A stretch of 64,000 nucleotides of DNA from DAHUXD01 sp963736455 (lineage in GTDB: Bacteria; Acidobacteriota; Thermoanaerobaculia; UBA5066; Gp7-AA6). Both the position numbers and the translations under genes were made by a program. How positions within the stretch are numbered: the stretch's first letter is position 1; every line of letters starts with the position of its first letter. The notes beneath the pieces were generated by a model. It was given only the letters and a program-made list of their open reading frames with translations, ran no database searches and was not told the origin of the DNA. This document shows positions 10,730 to 18,337 of the stretch, in pieces. The stretch covers positions 124,001 through 188,000 of the forward strand of contig CAVTON010000001.1 in assembly GCA_963736455.1 (NCBI GenBank), given 5' to 3'.

Positions 10730-12886
10730 TCAGATGAACAGAGGCGCCAGGACGAGCGTGATCGTCGCGAGCAGTTTGATGAGAACGTGGAGGGACGGCC
10801 CCGCGGTGTCCTTGAAGGGGTCGCCGACCGTATCGCCGACGACAGCCGCCTTGTGCGTGGGAGAGCCCTTGCCGCCGAAGGCGCCCGTCTCGATGTACTT
10901 CTTGGCATTGTCCCAGGCGCCGCCGGCGTTGTTCAGGAAGGTCGCGACGACGATGCCGGTGATCGTGCCGACCATCAGGAGGGCGGCGACGGCCTCGGCG
11001 CCCACGCCGAACTGCCGGAAGACGAGGCCCACCGCGATCGGCGTGCCGACGGCCACGAGGCCCGGAGCGATCATCTGGCGCAGCGCGCCGCGGGTGACGA
11101 TGTCGACGGTGCGGCCGTAGTCGGGCTTTTCCGTCCCCTGCATGATGCCGGGATGCTCCTTGAACTGCGCCCGGACGTCCTGGATGACGACGTAGGCGGC
11201 CTTCCCGACGGCCTTGATCGCCAGTCCCGAGAAGAAGAAGACGAGCATCGCTCCGATCAGAGCGCCGACGAACACCTCGGGCTTGGAGAGGTTCACGGAT
11301 GTCAGTTCCGCGCCGTAGTTCTTGAGCTCGTCGAGATAGGCCGAAAAGAGCAGGAAGGCCGCCAGCGCCGCGGAGCCGATGGCGTATCCCTTGGTGAGCG
11401 CCTTGGTGGTGTTTCCGACGGCGTCCAGGCGGTCGGTCTTCTTGCGGATTTCCTCGGGCTGCTTCGACATCTCGACGATGCCGCCGGCGTTGTCCGTGAT
11501 CGGCCCGAACGTGTCCATGGCCAGGATGTATGCGGCGGTTCCGAGCATGCCCATCGTGGCGACGGCCGTGCCGAACAGACCGCCCCCCGGGAGGGCCGCG
11601 ACGCCGAGCTTGTAGGAGGCCAGGATCGCGATCGAGATCGCGATGACCGGCATGAGCGTGCACTCGAAGCCGACGCCGATGCCCGCGATGACGTTGGTGG
11701 CCGGCCCGGTCTGGGACGCCTCGGCGATCTCGCGGACCGGGCGGTACTTGTACTCCGTGTAGTACTGCGTGATGTAGACGAAGACGACCGAGGTCAGCAC
11801 ACCGATGATTCCGCACAGGAAATAGAGCCACCAGGCGTTGGGATGCGCCTCGTTGTAGAGCAGCCACTTCGTGGCGAGGAAGAAGCCGCCGATCGCCAGG
11901 ATGGCGGCGACGTAGTAGCCGCGGTTCAGCGCCTGCATGGGGTCGGCGTCCTCGCGGGTCTTGACGACGAAGATGCCGACGATCGAGGCGAGGAGGCCGA
12001 ATGCACGGGCGACCAGGGGGAAGAGCATGACGCCGACGATTCCGGCGGAGAAGCCCATGTTCTGCTTCTGGAGCGCCGTGGCGAGGGTGGCGCCGAGGAT
12101 CATCGCGCCGATGTTCTCGGCCGCCGTGGACTCGAACAGGTCGGCGCCGCGGCCGGCGCAGTCTCCGACGTTGTCGCCCACGAGGTCCGCGATGACGGCC
12201 GGATTGCGCGGGTCATCCTCGGGAATGCCGGCCTCGACCTTGCCGACGAGGTCGGCGCCGACGTCGGCGGCCTTGGTGTAGATACCGCCGCCGAGCTGCG
12301 CGAAGAGGGCCACGAACGAAGCGCCGAACCCGTAGCCGACGATCAGGAGCGGAATCTCGGCGGGCTTGACGTCCGTCATGTGGCTGACCAGCCAGTAGAG
12401 TCCCGCGACGCCGAAGAGCGACATGGCGACGACGAAGAGGCCCGAGACGGCCCCTCCGCGCAGGGCGGTGCGCAGGGCATCGTTGAGCGAGGTTCGCGCC
12501 GCCGACGCGGTACGGATGTTGGTGCGGATCGACACCCACATGCCGATGTAGCCGGCAAAGACGGAGCAGGCCGCGCCGAGAACGAAGGAGAGCGTCGTCC
12601 AGAAGGCGAGGCTCAGGGGGGTCGACACGGGGTCGAAGTCGTGATGGCCGCGCACGAACCCGTAGAGGACGAAGATCACGGCCGCGAGCAGGACGGCGAG
12701 CGCGCCGATGGTGCGGTTCTGCCGGCGCAGGAACGCCTCGGCGCCTTCCTTGATCGCGTTGGAGATCGACTGCATGGCGGGCGTGCCGGAATCCCTCTTC
12801 AGGACCCACGAGGCCAGGAATCCCGCCACGGCGAGGGACCCCACGGAACAGACGAGGATCAGCGGCAGAGCCAGCTCGAAAGACAT
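10730..12886 (-). CDS. hppA: Proton-translocating pyrophosphatase, K+-independent type
   Basis: This 718-residue polytopic membrane protein (about 16 membrane helices) hydrolyses pyrophosphate to pump H+ out of the cytoplasm. Pyrophosphate-site motifs include GGGIYTKAADVGADLVGKVE, DDPRNPAVIADLVGDNVGDCAG and, near the end, GDTVGDPFKDTAGPSLH. In the diagnostic segment GNTTKALTKG, Lys495 and Thr498 replace the Ala and Gly of K+-dependent enzymes, which marks the K+-independent H+-pumping class. The ATG at 12886 is preferred over a GTG at 12895 because AGGAG lies at proper spacing only for the former. It follows exbD on the same strand after 92 nt, so it may share that operon. Confidence 0.94.
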   Translation of the reverse strand: MSFELALPLILVCSVGSLAVAGFLASWVLKRDSGTPAMQSISNAIKEGAEAFLRRQNRTIGALAVLLAAVIFVLYGFVRGHHDFDPVSTPLSLAFWTTLSFVLGAACSVFAGYIGMWVSIRTNIRTASAARTSLNDALRTALRGGAVSGLFVVAMSLFGVAGLYWLVSHMTDVKPAEIPLLIVGYGFGASFVALFAQLGGGIYTKAADVGADLVGKVEAGIPEDDPRNPAVIADLVGDNVGDCAGRGADLFESTAAENIGAMILGATLATALQKQNMGFSAGIVGVMLFPLVARAFGLLASIVGIFVVKTREDADPMQALNRGYYVAAILAIGGFFLATKWLLYNEAHPNAWWLYFLCGIIGVLTSVVFVYITQYYTEYKYRPVREIAEASQTGPATNVIAGIGVGFECTLMPVIAISIAILASYKLGVAALPGGGLFGTAVATMGMLGTAAYILAMDTFGPITDNAGGIVEMSKQPEEIRKKTDRLDAVGNTTKALTKGYAIGSAALAAFLLFSAYLDELKNYGAELTSVNLSKPEVFVGALIGAMLVFFFSGLAIKAVGKAAYVVIQDVRAQFKEHPGIMQGTEKPDYGRTVDIVTRGALRQMIAPGLVAVGTPIAVGLVFRQFGVGAEAVAALLMVGTITGIVVATFLNNAGGAWDNAKKYIETGAFGGKGSPTHKAAVVGDTVGDPFKDTAGPSLHVLIKLLATITLVLAPLFI

Positions 12887-12978
12887 GCGTCCCACTCCTG
12901 TTTTTGCGTGTTTCGAACCGCGCCGGGGCCGGGGGCCCGTCCGCGGAACGGGGAGAATATCAGAAGCCGAGACCCGAG

Positions 12979-13404
12979 CTACTGCCCGACGGGCACGGCC
13001 TCCATGACGATGCCGATGTTCTTGGCGCCGGCGTTGCGGCAGATGTCCATCACCTTGATGACGTCGCCGTAATTCGCCGCGTCGTCGCCCGAGAAGAACA
13101 CCGTCTTGTTGGCCCGGTTCTTCAGGATCTCGGTCAGGCGCAGCGACAGCGTCTGCGCGTTGATCTCGTCTTTGTTCAGGTACATCTTGTTCGACGGCGT
13201 GAGCGAAACGATCAGGAGATCGGGCGGGGGAGGCGCATCGATCGGCTGGTTGACCCTCGGCGGGACCTTCACGTCATAGCCCATCTGCAGGAGGGGCGTG
13301 ATGACCATGAAGATGATGAGCAGCACCAGCACCACGTCCACGAGGGGCGTGATGTTGATGTCGCTCTTGTAGTCGCTGGCGCCGCCGCCGACTGACATGG
13401 ACAT
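12979..13404 (-). CDS. exbD: ExbD/TolR biopolymer transport protein (second copy)
   Basis: ExbD proteins couple the proton motive force to TonB through the ExbB channel. The 141-residue product has a short cytoplasmic N-terminus, one membrane helix (DINITPLVDVVLVLLIIFMVITPLL) with the conserved Asp that carries protons, and a periplasmic domain of about 95 residues. AGGGAG stands 9 nt before the ATG at 13404. It is the last of the tonB-exbB-exbD-exbD set. It differs from the first ExbD mainly in the periplasmic part, so the two may form a mixed dimer, a pairing common in Acidobacteria and myxobacteria. Confidence 0.9.
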   Translation of the reverse strand: MSMSVGGGASDYKSDINITPLVDVVLVLLIIFMVITPLLQMGYDVKVPPRVNQPIDAPPPPDLLIVSLTPSNKMYLNKDEINAQTLSLRLTEILKNRANKTVFFSGDDAANYGDVIKVMDICRNAGAKNIGIVMEAVPVGQ

Positions 13405-13431
13405 GTCGTTCGTTCTCCCTGGCGATCCGAA

Positions 13432-13866
13432 TCAGCCTGTCGGTTTCTGTTTCTTTTCCGCGATGAGGCCGACGTCCTGGAAGCCGGCATCCTTGGTCAT
13501 CTTGAAGACTTCCTTGACGTCCCCGTACTTGAGGCGCTGATCGGCCTTGATGACGATCTCGGCGCCGGGATTGCGCTGATAGAGCTCGTCCAGGGCGTTC
13601 TGGAACTCCGCCTTCGATTTCGGCTTGGGGTCGTCCATGTAGTACTGCACCGGCGTCGCGTATTGAACCGAGATGAGCTTTTGCTTCGCATTCTCCGGCT
13701 TCTTGTCCGGATTGTCGGCCTGCGGGATCTGGACGCTGACGCCCTTCTGGAGCAGCGGGGTCACGACCATGAAAATGATCAGGAGAACCAGACAGACGTC
13801 GACGAGGGGCGTGACGTTGATGTCGCTCTGAAGCTTGTCGCGGCCACCGCCGCCACCCATTCCCAT
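13432..13866 (-). CDS. exbD: ExbD/TolR biopolymer transport protein (first copy)
   Basis: The 144-residue protein has a Gly-rich cytoplasmic start (MGMGGGGG), one membrane helix containing the conserved Asp (INVTPLVDVCLVLLIIFMVV) and a periplasmic domain with the usual ExbD closing pattern (KYGDVKEVFKMTKDAGFQDVGLI). It lies between exbB (9-nt gap) and the second exbD (27-nt gap). It would form the stator with ExbB at the inner membrane and energise TonB. The periplasmic domain has an extra Lys/Pro-rich loop (NPDKKPENAKQK) not seen in its neighbour. Confidence 0.9.
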   Translation of the reverse strand: MGMGGGGGRDKLQSDINVTPLVDVCLVLLIIFMVVTPLLQKGVSVQIPQADNPDKKPENAKQKLISVQYATPVQYYMDDPKPKSKAEFQNALDELYQRNPGAEIVIKADQRLKYGDVKEVFKMTKDAGFQDVGLIAEKKQKPTG

Positions 13867-13875
13867 GAGGATCTC

Positions 13876-14571
13876 CTACGCGGAAAGCTGGGCGCCCGCG
13901 CCCCGCCGTTTGATGAAGTAATCGATCAGCTCGTTCGACGAGTTGGACATCTCGACCTGGAAACGCTCGATGTTGTTCATGAAGATGTTGAACATCCAGA
14001 CCGCCGGGATGGCCACGAAGAGGCCGAGGGCCGTCGTCACGAGCGCCTCGGAGATTCCGGCGGACACCGCCGCGATGCCGCCCGAGCCAGTCAGCGCCAT
14101 GCCCCGGAAGGCGTTGATGATGCCGATGACCGTGCCGAAGAGGCCGATGAAGGGGGCAGTCGTGCCGATCGTCGCGAGGCCCGAGAGGCCCTTCTTCATG
14201 TCGGCGGTCGTGACGAGCGCCTCGCGCTCGATCGCGCGCTCGGCCGCCTCGATCATGTCGTGGCCCTTGACGCCGGCGCCGCCGCTCTTGATGTCGTGGG
14301 AGAACTCGTAGAGTCCCGCCGACAGCACGCGCGCGACGTGGCTGTTCTTGAACTTCTTGGAGGCGTCGATGGCGTCCTGCAGCTTGTCCTGCTTGAGGAA
14401 GCTCGTGACCATCTTGGCGTACGCCACCGACTGGTTGCGCGCCTTGCGGTAGTAGAGGAAGCGCTCGAAGGCGATCGTCAGGGAGTAGATCGACATGATG
14501 ATGAGCACGACGACGACGCCCTGGGCGACGATCGTCATCCTCCCCCAAAGCTCAATTGGATTGAAACTCAT
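13876..14571 (-). CDS. exbB: ExbB/TolQ/MotA-type proton channel
   Basis: The 231-residue membrane protein has three expected helices: an N-terminal one (TIVAQGVVVVLIIMSIYSLTI), then a long cytoplasmic loop of about 100 residues, then a pair in the C-terminal half. The MotA/TolQ/ExbB core is present (LATIGTTAPFIGLFGTVIGIINAF and ISEALVTTALGLFVAIPAVW). It makes the pentameric proton channel around the ExbD helices. It lies 54 nt after tonB and 9 nt before exbD on the same strand. Neighbours favour ExbB over TolQ, since no tolA, tolB or pal gene is nearby. Confidence 0.92.
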   Translation of the reverse strand: MSFNPIELWGRMTIVAQGVVVVLIIMSIYSLTIAFERFLYYRKARNQSVAYAKMVTSFLKQDKLQDAIDASKKFKNSHVARVLSAGLYEFSHDIKSGGAGVKGHDMIEAAERAIEREALVTTADMKKGLSGLATIGTTAPFIGLFGTVIGIINAFRGMALTGSGGIAAVSAGISEALVTTALGLFVAIPAVWMFNIFMNNIERFQVEMSNSSNELIDYFIKRRGAGAQLSA

Positions 14572-14625
14572 GCAACGCTCCTTCTCGTTTTACTTCGCCT
14601 TACGAGCTCCGAAAGACTCACAATC

Positions 14626-15353
14626 CTAGTTCAACCGGAAGGTCACGGTCACGGTCAGATAGACACGGACCGCCCGGCCGTTCAACGTCGCGGGCTTGTA
14701 CTTCCACTGCTGGACGGCCCGGACCGCCGAGGCGTCGAGCAGGGGATTGACGGACTTGAGCACCCGCACGTCCTCGACGTTGCCGTCGGCGGTGATGATG
14801 GCCTCGAGGATGACCACGCCTTCCATGCGGGCCTTGCGGGCCGCCTCCGGATACTGCGGTTCGATACGGGAGGACAGCACCGGCGCTTTGACGTCGCCGC
14901 CAACGCGCAGGGGCTCTTCGCCGCCTCCGCCTCCCGTGCCGCCCACGACCCCGCCCATGACCCCTCCGGGCACGCCGCCCTCGACACCGCCCTCGACGCC
15001 GCCCTCGACACCGGCGTCGGGCACCGGCTCGGGCGCGGCGAGAGGCTGGGGCACCGTCTCCGGAATGACCTCCGGCTGGGACATCTCGACCGGCTTGACC
15101 TGGACCTGCTTGGGTTGTTCGGGAGCCTTGGGGGCCGCTTTCGGCGCCGCCGGGGGCGGGGGCGGGGGGGAGGGGCCGCCGCATAGAAGGTGACCGGAAT
15201 CGGGGGCTCCGGCACGTCGCCGACGAACCAGATCGAGGCTCCCAGGATGCCGCCGATGACGATCGCGTGGATGAGGATCGAAATGGGCATCGAGATGACC
15301 CGCTTCGTGTCCTCTTTTTTGTGCGTCGATTCGATCAGCGAGTCTTCAAACAT
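14626..15353 (-). CDS. tonB: TonB energy transducer, interrupted by a homopolymer frameshift
   Basis: TonB spans the periplasm and passes energy to outer-membrane receptors. The first part reads from ATG 15353: cytoplasmic start, one membrane helix (ISILIHAIVIGGILGASIWFV) and the onset of a Pro-rich linker. The reading frame then breaks in a run of seven G at 15164-15170 (C on the coding strand). Adding one base, or removing two, joins it to the other frame: AAPKAAPKAPEQPKQVQVKP, a GVEGGVEGGVEGGVPGG repeat, and a complete TonB C-terminal domain (YPEAARKARMEGVVILEAII, AVQQWKYKPATLNG). The rest is intact and lies inside an intact operon, so a sequencing or assembly slip is more likely than decay. 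Confidence 0.85.
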
Positions 15354-15386
15354 TGCACGTTCCCCCGACCCCTTGGGACACCGGCC

Positions 15387-16244
15387 CTACTTGCCCGGTT
15401 CCGGCGTGGGCCCGGCGCCGGCTGCCTTCGCCTTTTCCTGCGCGGCCTTCCGCATCTCCAGGGCCTGCTGGAGGTACTTGTTGGCCGTGTCGATGTACTC
15501 CTGTTTCTTGGCGGGATCGCTCTCCATCTTGGCCTTCTCGCGGTAGAGGAGGTTGACGTACGAGACCGCCTCGAAATAGTCGGGCTTGAGCTCGATGGCC
15601 TTGTTGAGCGACTGCAGCCCCTCGTCGACGATCTTCGCCCTCAGAGCGGGATCGATGTTGGGATAGTTGTACGACCGATCCCATGCCTGAACGCCGATGA
15701 GGTAATAAACCTCCGGATTGTTGCCTTCGAATTCCAGCCGCTTCTTGAGCCAGAGCACTCCGTCGTCGAAGTCGCCCTTCTTGAAGTACAGCATCGCCAG
15801 CGATTGCATCGCCTTGCTGTCCTTCGGGTTCTTCTTGAGCAGGTCGTTCTGGTAGAAGGCGATGGCGTCGTCGTAGCGCTCGGTATTGAGGTACATCGAA
15901 ACCAGGTACTCGCGGGCCTTGTTGTCCTCGGGATAGGCCTGGGCGTACTGCTTCAGGTTGTCGATCGCCTTCTGGGCGTACTCGAGGTCTTTCGGATGCT
16001 TCGATCCCGGCTGGTACATGCCCATGTAGGCGATTCCGATGTGCTTGTGAAGCTTCGTCTCGCCCGGATCGAGGCGCAACGCCTCCTCGTATGCGGCCAG
16101 GGCCGTCTGGTACTGGGCGGCCTTGAGGAACTCGTTGCCCTTCTTGATTTCCTGCTTGGATCGGATCTTGTCGCAACCGGCGAAGGAGAAGGCCGTGAGG
16201 ATGAGAAATGCGGCTGCGGCCGCACGATGCCGATGGCGTGGCAT
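15387..16244 (-). CDS. TPR-repeat lipoprotein
   Basis: The 285-residue protein begins with a lipoprotein signal (FLILTAFSFAGC, lipobox FAGC) and then runs through about six TPR-like helical repeats (GNEFLKAAQYQTALAAYEEALRLDP and similar), ending in a Lys/Ala-rich tail. It is probably anchored in the outer membrane or periplasmic face. It lies 33 nt upstream of tonB on the same strand, so it is likely the first gene of the tonB-exbB-exbD-exbD set. Its exact role is unknown; TPR lipoproteins often serve as assembly scaffolds. Confidence 0.85.
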   Translation of the reverse strand: MPRHRHRAAAAAFLILTAFSFAGCDKIRSKQEIKKGNEFLKAAQYQTALAAYEEALRLDPGETKLHKHIGIAYMGMYQPGSKHPKDLEYAQKAIDNLKQYAQAYPEDNKAREYLVSMYLNTERYDDAIAFYQNDLLKKNPKDSKAMQSLAMLYFKKGDFDDGVLWLKKRLEFEGNNPEVYYLIGVQAWDRSYNYPNIDPALRAKIVDEGLQSLNKAIELKPDYFEAVSYVNLLYREKAKMESDPAKKQEYIDTANKYLQQALEMRKAAQEKAKAAGAGPTPEPGK

Positions 16245-16465
16245 GCTTCGCTATCGCTCCTTCGCTCTTTCGCTTTTTCTCATCCGGGCACGATCCGGCC
16301 CGCCCCGGAGGCCCGAATTCTGTTGAATTCCCCGGGACAAAGCAACAGAGTTTTTCGAGCGGACGGAAGGTCCGGCCTCTGCGGAGTGTCGGGCGAACGG
16401 AAGCCGCGGAATCGCACGCGCCCGCTCCCCGAAACGCGCCGCGGCGGGGAATAATGTCGCCAGCT

Positions 16466-16489
16466 CCAGCGCTTTGCGCTGGGAGGAGG
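16466..16489 (+). promoter_or_regulatory. Leader hairpin overlapping a strong Shine-Dalgarno site
   Basis: A perfect 7-bp stem with a 3-base loop (CCAGCGC-TTT-GCGCTGG, 16466-16482) runs directly into GGAGGAGG (16482-16489), which stands 6 nt before the TTG at 16496. The last G of the stem is shared with the Shine-Dalgarno site. The hairpin could limit ribosome access. The Shine-Dalgarno site also decides the start codon of the VWFA gene. Upstream, 16245-16465 is the divergent intergenic region with the TPR gene; apart from GAATTC-TGTT-GAATTC near 16315 I see no convincing promoter in it. Confidence 0.55.
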
Positions 16490-16495
16490 CTCCGT

Positions 16496-18247
16496 TTGAA
16501 ACGTTTTCCGGCAGTCGTCGCTCTGCTCGCGTTCGCGGCCGCTTCGTCCGCCCAGGAGAAGCCTCCGGCCGGCGCTCCGGCCCCTCCGCCCTCCTCGGCG
16601 CAGAAACCGCAGGAGGCGCCGATACCGCCGGTCAGCGAATCCGTGGACGTCAGCGTGACGAACGTGGACGTGTTCGTCACCGACTCGAAGGGCCAGCGCG
16701 TCCCCGGCCTCACGGCGAACGATTTCGTCGTCAAACAGGACGGGATCCCTCAGAAAATCACCAACTTCTACGCCGTGTCGGGCGGCAAGGTCCTCTTCGA
16801 GGACGGCAGCTCGGTGCCCTTCGACACGAAGGAGCAGGCCGCGCCGGAGGTCCCCGCGATCGTGCAGGCGCACTACGTCTTCTACATCGACAACCAGAAC
16901 ATCCAGCCTCAGAACCGCAACCACATGTTCAAGAGTTTGAAGGAATTCATAACCCAGGCGGTCGGTCCGAACGCCGAGGGGATGATCGTCACCTACAACC
17001 GGTCGTTGAAGGTCCGCAAGAGCTTCACGACCCACCCCAATGAGCTGATCGGCACGCTCGAAGAAATCGAGCTCGACACCGGGGGAGCGACGAACACGCT
17101 GAGCGACCGTCACGACGCCCTGCAGCACATCAGCGATGCCAAGAGCTCGGCCGAAGCCCAGACGTACGCCGACAACTACGCCAAGTCGCTGCGCAACGAC
17201 ATCGAATTCACCGTGGACGCGATCGTGGAGACGATCTCGAGCCTGGCGGGCATCCAGGGGCGAAAGAACCTCGTGTACGTCTCGGAGGGGTTGCCGGCGA
17301 CGGCCGGCCTCGAGCTGTACGAGGCGATCCGGGACAAGTTCCAGGATCCGTCGGCCTCGACGGCGGAGTTCGACTACGACCTGAACTCGCGTTACGTCAA
17401 GATCATCTCGGCGGCCAACGCCAACGGCGTCACGATCTACACGCTGGACGCGTCGGGACTCCAGACGGACGACCTTCTCTCGGTGGAGAACCGGACGACC
17501 AACATTCACGTCAACGATTTCGTCATCCGGCAGAACATGCAGGGCCCGATCCGGATGATGGCCGAGGAGACGGGGGGCCTTTCGGCCGTGAACACCAACG
17601 ACTGGAAGAAGAACCTCGACCAGGTCGCCGCCGACTTCTCGAACTTCTACTCTCTCGGTTATCGCGCCGCCCGGGGCGCCTCGGACCGCGGCCACAAGAT
17701 CGAGGTCACGGTCGACCGGAAGGGGCTGACCGTGCGGACCCGCACGAGCTTCATGGAAAAATCGGTCGAGACGAGGACGGCCGAGGCGGTCGTGGCCAGC
17801 CTGCACTACGCCCGCAACGACAACCCCCTCGGGATCAGCGTGTCGATCGGGGACGCGAAGCCCTACGACAGTCAGAACTACCTGCTGCCGGTTCGCGTCT
17901 CGGTGCCGATCGGAAAGCTCGGCCTGGTTCCGTCGGGCGACCAGTACCAGGGCCAGTTCTTCGTGTACTTCGTCGTGCTCGACGTCTCGGGCAAGCAGTC
18001 CGACCTCCAGGTCCAGCCTCAGCCGGTCAAGGTGCCCCTGAAGGACCTGGCGGTGGCGCAGCGCAAGGATTTTTACTTCGACGTGTCGCTGATCGTCGTG
18101 CCCGGGGGTCAGAAGGTCGCGGTCGGCGTCCGGGACGGCATCTCGAACATGGTGTCGTACGTCCAGAAGAACGTGTTCGTGTCGGTCCTTCCCAGGGAGA
18201 AGCCGCTCGAGACGACGACGCCGGCCGCGCAGCCCGGCGCCCACTAG
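16496..18247 (+). CDS. Secreted VWFA-domain protein of the Acidobacteria TIGR03436 type
   Basis: The 583-residue protein has a signal peptide (MKRFPAVVALLAFAAASSAQ) and a low-complexity Pro/Ala spacer. Next comes a small domain with VTNVDVFVTDSKGQRVPGLTANDFVV, then a von Willebrand A-like domain from about 115. The MIDAS-like strand reads YVFYIDNQNIQ rather than DxSxS, a variant typical of this family. A beta-rich C-terminal region of about 150 residues follows. The family is strongly expanded in Acidobacteria; its function is unknown, and adhesion or envelope interaction is only inferred. An in-frame ATG at 16454 is possible, but GGAGGAGG at ideal spacing favours the TTG at 16496. Confidence 0.85.
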   Translation: MKRFPAVVALLAFAAASSAQEKPPAGAPAPPPSSAQKPQEAPIPPVSESVDVSVTNVDVFVTDSKGQRVPGLTANDFVVKQDGIPQKITNFYAVSGGKVLFEDGSSVPFDTKEQAAPEVPAIVQAHYVFYIDNQNIQPQNRNHMFKSLKEFITQAVGPNAEGMIVTYNRSLKVRKSFTTHPNELIGTLEEIELDTGGATNTLSDRHDALQHISDAKSSAEAQTYADNYAKSLRNDIEFTVDAIVETISSLAGIQGRKNLVYVSEGLPATAGLELYEAIRDKFQDPSASTAEFDYDLNSRYVKIISAANANGVTIYTLDASGLQTDDLLSVENRTTNIHVNDFVIRQNMQGPIRMMAEETGGLSAVNTNDWKKNLDQVAADFSNFYSLGYRAARGASDRGHKIEVTVDRKGLTVRTRTSFMEKSVETRTAEAVVASLHYARNDNPLGISVSIGDAKPYDSQNYLLPVRVSVPIGKLGLVPSGDQYQGQFFVYFVVLDVSGKQSDLQVQPQPVKVPLKDLAVAQRKDFYFDVSLIVVPGGQKVAVGVRDGISNMVSYVQKNVFVSVLPREKPLETTTPAAQPGAH

Positions 18248-18337
18248 ACCGGCGACGTTGGATAATCGGGGCGTGACGCCGCGCCCCTCCTTCGGCCGAC
18301 TTGCGGACTCGCCCGGGCGAGTCATGCCGGGGATGCC

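Noticed and set aside
12896..12978. Extra small gene or GTG start upstream of hppA
   Set aside because: The in-frame GTG at 12895 lacks a ribosome site; AGGAG fits the ATG at 12886, and no other frame has support.
10430..13072. Long plus-strand open frame across hppA
   Set aside because: It is the shadow of hppA in the opposite strand; composition is Arg/Gly/Asp-rich and without family features.
16310..16330. GAATTC-TGTT-GAATTC repeat as a transposon end or attachment site
   Set aside because: It is too short, has no duplicated flanks and no mobility gene nearby.
18265..18292. GGGGCG/CGCCCC repeat after the VWFA gene as a terminator
   Set aside because: The stem is short, the loop is GC-rich and no T-run follows, so it does not stand out from background.
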